Shown: positions 17,278 through 25,791, counted from the stretch's first letter. The stretch is 53,310 nt of DNA from CBFHOS01 sp965657645 (GCA_965657645.1 CBFHOS010000012.1:1-53310); one strand, 5' to 3'. Made by a program: numbers and translations. The notes: generated by a model from the sequence alone, not told the origin.

Positions 17278-18990
17278 TTATTTGCTCTTGATGGCGATAT
17301 CTTCAGGAAAATGCTTCATCACAGTCATCAGCGGGTTTGACGCCGCTTGGCCAAGACCGCAAATGCTGGCATCTCCCATGGTTGCCGATAATTCTGTTAA
17401 TAGCGCGGTGTCCGGATTGCTCATGCTCATCAACGCCACCGCTTTTTCAGTGCCATTGCGGCATGGTGTGCATTGACCACAGCTTTCATGGGCAAAGAAC
17501 TGGAGCAAATTGGTCGCCGCGTCCCACATGTTATCCTGATCAGACAATACCACCACCGCATGCGAGCCAACAAAGCACCCCTCATCCGCTAATGGTCCGC
17601 CGAAATCGAGTGGCAGGTCCCCTTTGCTAGCGGGCAAAATGCCGCCAGATGCGCCGCCGGGCAGATAGCCCTTAAAGCTGTGGTTGTCAGCCATGCCGCC
17701 GCATTTCTCGATCAGCTCACGAACGCTTGATCCGGCTGGTGCCACAATCACCCCGGGGTTTTTTACCCGTCCCGATACAGAATAGCTACGCGGGCCCGGA
17801 TGGCCGTCTTTGCCCTGATTGTTGAACCAATCGGCACCCTGTTCCAGAATGTCACGGACCCAATGCAGTGTTTCCACATTATTGACCAGAGTAGGGCGGT
17901 CAAAAATGCCTTTCTCGGCCACATATGGCGGGCGGTGACGCGGCAGGCCACGTTTGCCCTCAATTGATTCAATCATCGCGGATTCTTCACCGCAGATATA
18001 AGCCCCAGCGCCGCGCCGCAGATGGATTTGCACATGATCGGCAAAGCCAGCCGCCTCGACATATGCAATTTCCTGTTTCAACAGGGCGATGATTTCCGGA
18101 TATTCATCGCGCATGTAGATATAGCAAGCCTCGACATCGACGATCTTTGCGGCAATCAAAATGCCCTCAATCATCCGGTGGGGGTCGGTTGACAAATAGA
18201 GACGGTCCTTAAACGTGCCCGGCTCACCCTCATCACCATTCACCGCCATTAGGCGTGGGCCCGGCTGGTCACCAACAATCCGCCATTTGCGGCCAGTGGG
18301 AAAGCCCGCACCGCCCAAACCGCGCAAGGCCACTTTATCCATCACCGCCAAGACATCGTCGCGTGAACGCGCGCCAGAGAGCAGGCTGGATAAGATTTTA
18401 TAACCGCCATCGGCGCAGTAACCGTCAAAACCGCGAGCGGTGGCGGGGATCTCGGCATGGCCGGGGGTGGTAACGTCTTTCAAAGCGTCAAAGCTTGCAT
18501 GCTCGACCAATTGATGGCCAATTGCCGCAGCAGGGGCCTTGTCACATGCCCCAATGCATGGGGCGGCGATAAAGCGGGTGTCGGCATTGCTATAGGCTTG
18601 TAATTTGGCCAGCAAATCCTCGCCGCCAGCCATCATGCAGGACAGTGACGTACAAACACGCACCGTGCATTGTGGTGGGGCGGTTTCACCCTCGCGGACC
18701 AGATCAAAATGATCATAAAAGCTGGCAACTTCCCAAATTTCGGCCATCGGCAAGCGCATCAAATGCGCCAATGCCGCAAGGTGACGTGCGGATAAATGCT
18801 TTTCGGCATCTTGGATGATATGGAGATATTCGATCAGCATGTCGCGCTGTGGCTCTATCGGGCCGAGCAATGCCTGCACTTCATCCAAGGCAATTGGGTC
18901 AAGCATCCGGCCTTTCGGCTTGTACTTGCCTTTGCCTCGGCTAGATTTACGGCCTTGTTGGCGATCGTTCGATGGAACCGCTTCATCCAT
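17278..18990 (-). CDS. fdh1B: Formate dehydrogenase diaphorase subunit (NuoE-NuoF fusion, NADH site)
   Basis: A 570-residue protein joining a NuoE/FdsG-like thioredoxin-fold [2Fe-2S] domain (VCTSLSC ... PCIGACDKAP) to a NuoF/FdsB-like domain. The latter has the FMN/NADH motif RGLGGAGFPTGRKW, the GEESAMIESIEGKRG segment and a [4Fe-4S] motif ESCGQCTPC. It passes electrons from the catalytic subunit to NAD+. The fused two-subunit form resembles FDH1 of Methylobacterium rather than the three-gene fdsGBA type. The frame reaches back to 19059, but AGGAGC lies 5 bases before the ATG at 18990, so this start is preferred. The Lys/Arg-rich first 28 residues are unlike NuoE. Confidence 0.92.
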   Translation of the reverse strand: MDEAVPSNDRQQGRKSSRGKGKYKPKGRMLDPIALDEVQALLGPIEPQRDMLIEYLHIIQDAEKHLSARHLAALAHLMRLPMAEIWEVASFYDHFDLVREGETAPPQCTVRVCTSLSCMMAGGEDLLAKLQAYSNADTRFIAAPCIGACDKAPAAAIGHQLVEHASFDALKDVTTPGHAEIPATARGFDGYCADGGYKILSSLLSGARSRDDVLAVMDKVALRGLGGAGFPTGRKWRIVGDQPGPRLMAVNGDEGEPGTFKDRLYLSTDPHRMIEGILIAAKIVDVEACYIYMRDEYPEIIALLKQEIAYVEAAGFADHVQIHLRRGAGAYICGEESAMIESIEGKRGLPRHRPPYVAEKGIFDRPTLVNNVETLHWVRDILEQGADWFNNQGKDGHPGPRSYSVSGRVKNPGVIVAPAGSSVRELIEKCGGMADNHSFKGYLPGGASGGILPASKGDLPLDFGGPLADEGCFVGSHAVVVLSDQDNMWDAATNLLQFFAHESCGQCTPCRNGTEKAVALMSMSNPDTALLTELSATMGDASICGLGQAASNPLMTVMKHFPEDIAIKSK

Positions 18991-19146
18991 GTTTTGCTCC
19001 TGGCCTTGGGATTGGCCGCTTATCCTACTACATTTGTCGCCGCGCATTGTAACGCGCAATATTTAAGTTCAAAAGCTCTACCATCAAGCAAAAGCCTCTC
19101 CTCTGGCGAGAAAAGCTCATTTGAGCTGGTTTTGCGGCTCTTAACC

Positions 19147-19347
19147 TCACATGGCTGTTCGCCACTTGTCAGGTTTAGGCGGTTTTTCGGCCTTAACAAG
19201 CTCAATAACGTCACAATTAATCATCTGTTTGCCAAATGCAGGAAAATTTACCGTGACGTTCATCCCGACGATCGATTGCACCTGACCAACGCCCCAGTCC
19301 GGTTGGTCCGGGTGGATGACAAAATCGCCCAGTGAAAAATACAGCAT
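19147..19347 (-). CDS. Small DUF3553-like protein
   Basis: A 66-residue protein with the pattern FSLGDFVIHPDQPDWGVGQV followed by NVTVNFPAFGKQ, which I recognise as a short SH3-like family found next to many alphaproteobacterial genes (DUF3553, similar in style to CarD/TRCF interaction domains). ATG 19347 has TAGGT upstream; the longer frame to 19431 lacks family residues. It precedes the formate dehydrogenase genes by 156 bases on the same strand. Its role is unknown; a link to RNA polymerase or helicases would be guesswork. Confidence 0.7.
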   Translation of the reverse strand: MLYFSLGDFVIHPDQPDWGVGQVQSIVGMNVTVNFPAFGKQMINCDVIELVKAEKPPKPDKWRTAM

Positions 19348-19420
19348 AGCGTACCTATAATTACAAAAAATGAGTGGCTTATCCAAACCTAGTCGGCTTT
19401 GCGGCGACAGGCAATCTAAA

Positions 19421-19457
19421 GGCAACCTCACGGCAACCTCACGGCAACCTCACGGCA
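19421..19457. repeat. 11-bp tandem repeat
   Basis: GGCAACCTCAC three times in a row plus a partial fourth copy (GGCAGG), in the gap between the DUF3553-like gene and ctrA. Confidence 0.9.
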
Positions 19458-19483
19458 GGCCAACACCCTATCAGCAACGAACA

Positions 19484-19507
19484 AAAGGGGGACGCATGCG
19501 CCCCCCC
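19484..19507 (-). terminator. Rho-independent terminator of ctrA
   Basis: On the minus strand GGGGG and CCCCC arms enclose the self-complementary CGCATGCG, and CTTTTGTT follows. It lies about 115 bases past the ctrA stop. The stem is very GC-rich. Confidence 0.75.
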
Positions 19508-19541
19508 TGATTAAAAATTTATCCGGCTTTGATATCGGCCT

Positions 19542-19596
19542 ACCCGCTCTAATTTGGTCCACCCGGGCTAATTTGGCCCACCCGCTCTAATTTGGC
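19542..19596. repeat. 19-bp tandem repeat
   Basis: Three copies of ACCCGCTCTAATTTGGTCC-like sequence; the middle copy has GGG for GCT and the third is two bases short. It lies directly downstream of ctrA, next to the 11-bp repeat but unrelated to it. Confidence 0.85.
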
Positions 19597-19623
19597 GAAG
19601 CCGTTGGGCCAGAGATGATTTGG

Positions 19624-20526
19624 CTATCCGGTGCGGCTATAACGTGTTCCGGCTGAACTTCCGGCATTCGCCGCGTCCCTTTCTATCTGATTCTGTGCCG
19701 ACATATCCTGTGTGCCTGACCCATTGTTGAGATGGTGACCGGAACCGTTTTTCGAGGCAATGCTGTTATCGCCGCTATCTTGCGCCTTGCCAGCATCATT
19801 GACCGTAGAACCATGATCGTCATTCTCCACGGGTTGGCTATCTGTCGGCATATTGCCTTCACGCAGGATGTATCCTTGGCCCCAAACCGTATCAATCACG
19901 ACATTTTTTGCTCCAGCTAATTCCATTTTGCGGCGGAGCTTGCACATGAAAACATCGATGATTTTCGGCTCTGGTTCGTCCATACCGCCATAAAGATGGC
20001 TGAGGAACGCGGCTTTGCTCAACACCGAGCCTTTGCGTAAGGCCAGAAATTCGATGATCCGGAATTCTTTGCCGGTTAGCGGCAATTGTTCGCCATCAAT
20101 CAACGCAAGATGCCGGTTGAGATCGACCTCTAGATTGCCAACACCAATGGTGGCGGCGCTATGACCGTGTGTGCGGCGCATGATAGCGTCCAGATTGGCG
20201 AGCAATTCAAAGCGGTCAAACGGTTTGGTCAAATAACCATCCGCACCGGCCCCGAGCGCATTAATTTTATCATCAATGCCAGCGTTACCAGAAACGACCA
20301 GAATTGGGACTGGTATATCCTTTTTGCGGATAAGGCGCGCCAGACGTGTACCATCACCGTCCGGAAGATTAATATCCAATAGTACAGCATCGACATTAAT
20401 GTGTTTCAGTTCGGTTAGCGCGGTCTCTATGTTGTGTGCTATCGAATGGAAGTGGCCTGCTTCGTCTAATGTCATCCCAAGAACATCTGCAATAACGGGA
20501 TCATCTTCGACAATTAAAATATGCAT
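19624..20526 (-). CDS. ctrA: CtrA-type cell-cycle response regulator with a long C-terminal extension
   Basis: A 300-residue OmpR-family regulator. The receiver domain has the acidic pocket EDD (residues 7-9), phospho-acceptor Asp51 (VLLDINLP) and Lys101 (LTKPF). The DNA-binding domain (about 125-223) contains LTGKEFRIIEFLALRKGS, LYGGMDEPEPKIIDVF and TVWGQGYILRE, the diagnostic CtrA recognition region. Canonical CtrA ends soon after this motif. Here about 77 polar, Asn/Ser/Gly-rich residues follow, ending TRYSRTG, so the terminal Ala-Ala used for ClpXP turnover in Caulobacter is absent. ATG 20526 has AAGGA 8 bases upstream; ATG 20535 sits too close to it. A CtrA box upstream suggests autoregulation. 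A CtrA paralogue cannot be excluded. Confidence 0.85.
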   Translation of the reverse strand: MHILIVEDDPVIADVLGMTLDEAGHFHSIAHNIETALTELKHINVDAVLLDINLPDGDGTRLARLIRKKDIPVPILVVSGNAGIDDKINALGAGADGYLTKPFDRFELLANLDAIMRRTHGHSAATIGVGNLEVDLNRHLALIDGEQLPLTGKEFRIIEFLALRKGSVLSKAAFLSHLYGGMDEPEPKIIDVFMCKLRRKMELAGAKNVVIDTVWGQGYILREGNMPTDSQPVENDDHGSTVNDAGKAQDSGDNSIASKNGSGHHLNNGSGTQDMSAQNQIERDAANAGSSAGTRYSRTG

Positions 20527-20898
20527 GTGAAACATCCTTACTTAAAATCAACAATGGTAAGTCACCAGACGGAACAAACTCTTTCACCTAAACGATCATG
20601 CCAACTGGCTATTAACGTGACCTGACACAAAGTTAGAATAATGAGCGTAAGGGTACTAATCACATATGCGTGATTAATATTTCATTAAATAAAATAGATA
20701 GTTAGCGTCATAATCTTAGGTTTATCACAGTATTTTGTGACTTGCCTGAAAGATTAAACCAGTGTAATCGGGGGCAAATCTTTGAAGGATTGTCGTTTAA
20801 CCATTGCGGATAATGGTCGACATTCCGTTGGGATAAGGCGTAGACAAGCCGTGTTATGCGAACGGCAAATTGACAATACTTTGGGAACCGCATGAACC
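20527..20898. other. Divergent control region between ctrA and dksA (372 bp)
   Basis: AT-rich intergenic region with no credible ORF. It holds the CtrA box at 20674-20688 and must contain the promoters of both divergent genes. I found no GANTC methylation site in the part closest to ctrA. Confidence 0.6.
20674..20688. promoter_or_regulatory. CtrA-binding box TTAA-N7-TTAA
   Basis: TTAATATTTCATTAA is an exact match to the CtrA consensus (two TTAA half-sites, 7-base spacer). It lies 148 bp upstream of the ctrA start and 210 bp upstream of dksA, in a non-coding region. Confidence 0.7.
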
Positions 20899-21474
20899 AT
20901 GACTGATAAAGCGAAGACTTCGGGAAAAAAAACAGTGGCTAAAAAAGCTGCCGCGCCAAAGGCAACCAAACCAAAGGCAACCAAACCAAAGGCAACCAAA
21001 CAGGATGCAAAGGTGACGGGCGCAAAGGATAAGGCTGGCCAAAAAAACGCTCCGGCATCACCGGCGCTGTTGCCTGAAGGCTATCGGCCCAGTGAAACCG
21101 AAGAATTTATGAACCCGATGCAGCTTTTGTATTTTCGCCAAAAGCTAGAGGCATGGCGGATGGAGTTGATTGACGAGGCGAGTGATACAATCACGGGCCT
21201 GTCTCAGGAAAACCTGCATCAGCCCGACCAGATGGACCGCGCCCAGATCGAGAGCAATGCGGCTCTTGACCTACGTACACGCGACCGCGAGCGCAAGTTG
21301 CTACAGAAAATCGAGGCGGCTCTGCGGCGAATCGATGATGGCAGCTATGGCTATTGTGTCGAGACAGACGAGCCGATTAATCTGCGCCGGTTAGAAGCGC
21401 GGCCGATTGCCTCACTGAGCCTGCATGCACAAGAACGCCATGAGCGTATGGAGCGGGTACACCGCGACGATTAA
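20899..21474 (+). CDS. dksA: DksA-family RNA polymerase regulator with degenerate zinc finger
   Basis: A 191-residue protein. Residues 1-60 are a Lys/Ala/Pro-rich extension containing three perfect PKATK repeats. The DksA core starts at MNPMQLLYFRQKLEAW, with a coiled coil whose tip is predicted to enter the polymerase secondary channel with ppGpp. The zinc-finger region reads YGYCVETDEPINLRRLEARP and then SLSLHAQERHER, so only one of the four usual cysteines remains; alphaproteobacterial DksA often lacks some or all. It should tune stringent-response transcription. recA follows on the same strand after 222 bases. Confidence 0.9.
   Translation: MTDKAKTSGKKTVAKKAAAPKATKPKATKPKATKQDAKVTGAKDKAGQKNAPASPALLPEGYRPSETEEFMNPMQLLYFRQKLEAWRMELIDEASDTITGLSQENLHQPDQMDRAQIESNAALDLRTRDRERKLLQKIEAALRRIDDGSYGYCVETDEPINLRRLEARPIASLSLHAQERHERMERVHRDD
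20956..21000. repeat. Perfect 15-bp tandem repeat (3 copies) in dksA
   Basis: CCAAAGGCAACCAAA three times without a mismatch, encoding PKATK three times in the basic N-terminal tail. Copy number could vary without breaking the frame. Confidence 0.95.
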
Positions 21475-21490
21475 CCCTCATTTTTGGTTT

Positions 21491-21505
21491 GTTCTGGATT
21501 GGTTC
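21491..21505 (+). promoter_or_regulatory. SOS (LexA) box of recA, GTTC-N7-GTTC
   Basis: GTTCTGGATTGGTTC matches exactly the alphaproteobacterial LexA site. A plausible -10 (TAATAA near 21511) follows, and TTGTTC overlapping the box could be the -35. This implies a recA leader of roughly 170 nt. Confidence 0.75.
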
Positions 21506-21696
21506 CGCGATAATAAGTGGCGGTTTTCCTCATATTTCTGCGGGCCTCTGGCAAAAATGAGAACATAACAAGAAAATCTATTGCAAATAGAACAAAGCCG
21601 GTACATACTCCGATCACTGAAAGATAATCGTGTCGGCATCCGTATCGCCATTTGGTCATGGACAGTGCCCGGCACCTATGCAAGAAGGGGACTGAC

Positions 21697-22812
21697 ATGG
21701 CTGGAGTCGTAGTGGATCTTCAAATGAAAAGTGATGATAAAAATAAAGCGCTGGAAGCAGCGATCGGACAAATTGAAAAGGCCTTTGGTAAAGGGTCGGT
21801 GATGAAGCTTGGACAGCGCGAATCCGCGGTTGATGTCCAGTCGATTTCCACCGGTTCACTCGGTCTTGATATTGGCCTAGGCATTGGCGGTTTCCCAAAG
21901 GGACGTATCGTCGAGGTTTATGGTCCTGAATCATCAGGTAAAACAACACTGGCGCTTCATGCTGTTGCCGAGGCCCAGAAAGAAGGCGGTAATTGCGCCT
22001 TTGTTGACGCCGAGCACGCGCTCGACCCGGTCTATGCGAAAAAGCTTGGGGTGAATATTGACGAGCTGTTGATCTCCCAGCCTGACGCTGGCGAACAGGC
22101 GCTCGAAATTACCGATACGCTGGTGCGCTCTGGGGCAATTGATGTTCTCGTCGTCGACTCGGTTGCGGCATTGGTGCCACGGGCTGAACTTGAGGGCGAA
22201 ATGGGTGATCACCATGTTGGCCTGCAAGCCCGTTTGATGAGCCAGGCCCTGCGTAAGCTTACATCATCGATTGCACGGTCTAACTGTCTGGTGATCTTTA
22301 TCAACCAGATCCGCCTGAAAATCGGTGTCATGTTCGGTAATCCGGAAACAACCACGGGTGGTAACGCGCTGAAGTTCTATGCGTCTGTTCGTCTGGATAT
22401 TCGCCGGATTGGTGCGATTAAGGACCGTGATGAAGTCGTTGGTAACCAGACCCGTGTGAAAGTTGTGAAAAACAAAGTCGCGGCGCCGTTCAGAACCGTC
22501 GAATTTGACATCATGTATGGCGAAGGCATTTCCAAGATGGGCGAGCTGATCGATCTTGGTGTGGCCGCTGGTATTGTTGAAAAGGCGGGTGCGTGGATTT
22601 CCTACAAAGAGCAACGCATCGGGCAGGGACGCGAGAATGCGAAAAAGTTCCTGCGCGAAAACACCGCTCTTGCTGATGAGATCGAAAATGCAATCAGGGC
22701 AAATTCGGGCCTTGTTGGGGACCAGTTGCTCGATAATTCCATAGCGGATTCGCCTGATGCGGTGGTGCCAGACTCGCCAGATGAGACACCAGATGGAACG
22801 CCAGTAGCCTAG
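21697..22812 (+). CDS. recA: Recombinase RecA
   Basis: A 371-residue RecA. The N-terminus reads KNKALEAAIGQIEKAFGKGSV, cut here to 20 residues or less. Walker A is GPESSGKT (76-83); NCAFVDAEHALDP, the Gln-bearing LIFINQIR strand and VKVVKNKVAAPF follow. It catalyses homologous strand exchange and LexA self-cleavage. ATG 21697 is chosen from GAAGGGG upstream and the family N-terminus; the frame extends to 21652 without family residues. The C-terminal tail is acidic with SPDAVVPDSPDETPD repeats. An SOS box lies about 190 bp upstream. Confidence 0.97.
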   Translation: MAGVVVDLQMKSDDKNKALEAAIGQIEKAFGKGSVMKLGQRESAVDVQSISTGSLGLDIGLGIGGFPKGRIVEVYGPESSGKTTLALHAVAEAQKEGGNCAFVDAEHALDPVYAKKLGVNIDELLISQPDAGEQALEITDTLVRSGAIDVLVVDSVAALVPRAELEGEMGDHHVGLQARLMSQALRKLTSSIARSNCLVIFINQIRLKIGVMFGNPETTTGGNALKFYASVRLDIRRIGAIKDRDEVVGNQTRVKVVKNKVAAPFRTVEFDIMYGEGISKMGELIDLGVAAGIVEKAGAWISYKEQRIGQGRENAKKFLRENTALADEIENAIRANSGLVGDQLLDNSIADSPDAVVPDSPDETPDGTPVA

Positions 22813-22888
22813 CTAGCCAAAGCAAATATGTCGGCAATCGCATGAAAGCGATGCTCATATCTGATATTGTGGTGACATGAAATTTATA

Positions 22889-22926
22889 AAAACCGCCGAT
22901 GGCTAGTCTATCGGCGGTTTTGTTTT
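22889..22926 (+). terminator. Rho-independent terminator of recA
   Basis: ACCGCCGAT and ATCGGCGGT form a 9-bp stem with a 9-base loop, followed by TTTGTTTT. Confidence 0.9.
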
Positions 22927-23064
22927 GCCTGAATTTAGGTTGAGGGCGAGGTTACACTAGACATGATTATACCGAGCCGCGTAAAACATGGGAAAGGTTG
23001 AGACGCACCGCTCAGCCTCAAAAACCAATCACCGCACCAGCAAAGGTGCCAATAGCAGGATACT

Positions 23065-25713
23065 ATGATGAGCAGCGTCAACGATATTCGTTCGACTTTC
23101 CTAGATTACTTCGGCAAGAACGGTCACCAGATTGTGGATTCCAGTCCGTTGGTACCGCAAAACGACCCGACATTGATGTTTACCAATGCCGGTATGGTTC
23201 AGTTTAAAAATCTATTTACTGGGGCGGAGTCTCGTGACTATCAAACCGCGGTAACGTCACAGAAATGTGTTCGTGCCGGCGGCAAGCACAATGATCTGGA
23301 AAATGTCGGCTATACGGCGCGCCACCACACCTTCTTTGAGATGCTGGGTAATTTCTCCTTTGGCGATTATTTCAAGGAAAACGCGATCGAGCTGGCGTGG
23401 AACCTCCTCACCAAGGATTACGGTCTGGATGCCTCAAAGCTTTTGGTTACCGTTTATCATGAGGATGATGAGGCGGTCGATTTGTGGAAGAAAATCGCTG
23501 GCCTCAAAGAAGACCGGATCATCAAGATCGCCACGTCTGACAATTTCTGGGCAATGGGTGACACGGGTCCATGTGGTCCCTGTTCGGAAATCTTTTACGA
23601 TCACGGCGATCATATCCCGGGTGGCCCTCCTGGATCCCCTGATGAGGATGGTGATCGCTTTATCGAGATTTGGAATTTGGTGTTCATGCAGTTTGAGCAA
23701 ACCGCGGATGAGCGTTTGCTATTGCCAAAGCCAGCCATCGATACTGGCATGGGCCTAGAACGTATCGCCGCGGTATTGCAGGGCAAACACGATAATTACG
23801 ATATCGATTTGATGCGGGCGCTCATTCTGGCATCTGCCGACGTCTCTAATACCGATCCCGATGGCGACAAAAACGTATCGCACCGCGTTGTGGCCGACCA
23901 TCTGCGCGCCACATCATTTCTCATTGCCGATGGCGTGTTGCCGTCAAATGAGGGGCGGGGCTATGTGTTGCGCCGGATTATGCGCCGCGCCATGCGCCAT
24001 TTGCACCAGCTAGGGTGTAATGAGCCGGTTATGTACCGCCTCGTACCCGCATTGGTCCGCGAGATGGGTGATCATTACCCTGAACTCGGCCGTGCCCAAT
24101 CGCTGATATCCGAAACGCTAAAGCTTGAGGAAAGCCGGTTTAAGGAAACACTTGGCCGGGGTTTGCGTATTCTGAACGAGGAATTAGACGGCAAAGCCGC
24201 TGGCGGCACGCTGGCTGGCGAGACAGCCTTTAAGCTCTATGACACGTTCGGCTTTCCGGTCGATCTAACCCAAGATTTCATGCGGGGCTATGGCTGGTCT
24301 GTTGATATGGACGGCTTTACCGCCGCGATGGATGCACAAAAGGCCGCCGCCCGCAAAGCGTGGAGCGGTTCTGGCGATAGCGCAACCGAGGCCATCTGGC
24401 TCAATCTTGGGCAGGAGTTTGGTGCGACTGAATTTCTTGGCTATACCGCCGATAGCGCCGAGGCAGTGGTGCAGGCGTTGGTTATAGATGGCAAAAGCGT
24501 CGATACGGCCAGCACCAAGCTTGCCAAGGGCGAGGTGTCTATCGTCACCAATCAAACACCGTTCTATGCCGAATCTGGCGGTCAGATTGGCGATACCGGA
24601 TTGATCGAATGGGCTGGCGGCGCCGCTAATGTGACCGATTGTTTCAAGACGCCAGCTGGAATGTTTGTGCACCGCGCCACCATTACGAAGGGCGAGATTG
24701 CGGTTGGCACTGATGTAAAGCTGGCCATTGATGCCGCGCGCCGGTTGCGCTTGCGCGCTAACCACTCGGCCACGCATTTGTTGCATGAGGCCCTGCGTGA
24801 GGTGCTGGGCGATCATGTGGCCCAAAAGGGCTCGCAGGTCTCCCCCGATCGGTTGCGCTTTGACTTTTCGCACCAGAAAGCGGTGTCTGCGGACGAGCTA
24901 GCCAAGGTGCAGGCGATTGTGAATGAACGCATCCGGTTAAATGCAGAGGTTTCGACCCGCATCATGACGCCGGACGCCGCCATTGAACTTGGCGCATTGG
25001 CCCTGTTTGGCGAGAAATACGGCGATGAAGTGCGGGTTGTTCAGATGGGCGGGCCAAGCGATGTTGCCGGGCGCGGCGCATGGTCAGTCGAATTGTGCGG
25101 CGGTACGCATGTGTCGCGGACCGGTGATATCAGCATTTTGAAAATCATTTCAGAATCAGCCGTTGCAGGCGGCGTGCGCCGGATCGAAGCGGTGACACAG
25201 GCCGGTGCCGTGGAATGGATCGAAACGCGGGAGAAAATCCTGTCGGATGCCGCCGATAGCCTCAAAATCGCGCCAGAGCAATTGGCCGAGCGGGTGGCAA
25301 AGCTGCTTGAGGATGCAAAGAAAGCCGAGCGCGATATTACCAATCTGCGCCGTAAGCTGGCCTCTGGTGGTGGTAATGGTGCCAATGTCGAGACCATCAA
25401 TGGCGTCAATTTTGTTGGCCGTTTGATGGAAGACACGCCCGCGCGTGAGCTTAAATCAATGGCGGATGAGATGAAAAACGGCCTGACCAACGGTGTTATC
25501 TGTCTGGTGGCGACCGATGCCGGCAAGGCCTCTATCGTTGTTGCGCTGACTGCGGATCTGGCCGATAGCCACAATGCGGTTGAACTTGTGCGTGTTGGTT
25601 CGGCCGCACTTGGTGGCGGCGGTGGCGGTGGTCGCCCCGATATGGCACAGGCCGGTGGCCCAGATGCCAGCAAGGGTGACGCGGCAATCAAAGCGGTTGC
25701 GGCGGCGCTATAG
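23065..25713 (+). CDS. alaS: Alanyl-tRNA synthetase
   Basis: An 882-residue class II synthetase charging tRNA-Ala. N-terminal catalytic domain with NDIRSTFLDYF, the motif 2 region RHHTFFEMLGNFSFGDYF and GMGLERIAAVLQG. The editing domain carries HSATHLLHEAL and CGGTHVSRTGDI, whose His and Cys bind zinc and clear mischarged Ser/Gly. The C-terminal DHHA1 part ends in the usual glycine-rich stretch before RPDMAQAGG. ATGs at 23065 and 23068 are both possible; AGGA lies upstream. The recA-alaS-icd neighbourhood is common in alphaproteobacteria. Confidence 0.97.
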   Translation: MMSSVNDIRSTFLDYFGKNGHQIVDSSPLVPQNDPTLMFTNAGMVQFKNLFTGAESRDYQTAVTSQKCVRAGGKHNDLENVGYTARHHTFFEMLGNFSFGDYFKENAIELAWNLLTKDYGLDASKLLVTVYHEDDEAVDLWKKIAGLKEDRIIKIATSDNFWAMGDTGPCGPCSEIFYDHGDHIPGGPPGSPDEDGDRFIEIWNLVFMQFEQTADERLLLPKPAIDTGMGLERIAAVLQGKHDNYDIDLMRALILASADVSNTDPDGDKNVSHRVVADHLRATSFLIADGVLPSNEGRGYVLRRIMRRAMRHLHQLGCNEPVMYRLVPALVREMGDHYPELGRAQSLISETLKLEESRFKETLGRGLRILNEELDGKAAGGTLAGETAFKLYDTFGFPVDLTQDFMRGYGWSVDMDGFTAAMDAQKAAARKAWSGSGDSATEAIWLNLGQEFGATEFLGYTADSAEAVVQALVIDGKSVDTASTKLAKGEVSIVTNQTPFYAESGGQIGDTGLIEWAGGAANVTDCFKTPAGMFVHRATITKGEIAVGTDVKLAIDAARRLRLRANHSATHLLHEALREVLGDHVAQKGSQVSPDRLRFDFSHQKAVSADELAKVQAIVNERIRLNAEVSTRIMTPDAAIELGALALFGEKYGDEVRVVQMGGPSDVAGRGAWSVELCGGTHVSRTGDISILKIISESAVAGGVRRIEAVTQAGAVEWIETREKILSDAADSLKIAPEQLAERVAKLLEDAKKAERDITNLRRKLASGGGNGANVETINGVNFVGRLMEDTPARELKSMADEMKNGLTNGVICLVATDAGKASIVVALTADLADSHNAVELVRVGSAALGGGGGGGRPDMAQAGGPDASKGDAAIKAVAAAL

Positions 25714-25791
25714 CCCTAACCCCAGCCCCAGCCCCAGCTGAGCGTTAATTTGGGCCCGCGCATTGGTCCTTAAATAATAATGCACATACAC

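Noticed and set aside
18796..19335. Plus-strand 179-codon frame opposite the formate dehydrogenase diaphorase and DUF3553-like genes
   Set aside because: No recognisable motif and it lies opposite well-supported genes; a shadow frame.
19421..19596. CRISPR array
   Set aside because: The repeats are adjacent without unique spacers and too short; they are simple tandem repeats.
21471..21698. Minus-strand frame of 62-75 codons with one hydrophobic segment, between dksA and recA
   Set aside because: It covers the recA promoter and SOS box, has a poor ribosome site, and resembles no family I know. It is more likely a chance frame opposite the recA leader, though a small membrane protein cannot be fully excluded.
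25041..25691. Minus-strand 216-codon frame opposite alaS
   Set aside because: Low-complexity Ser/Ala/Pro composition produced by the complement of alaS codons; no family resemblance.
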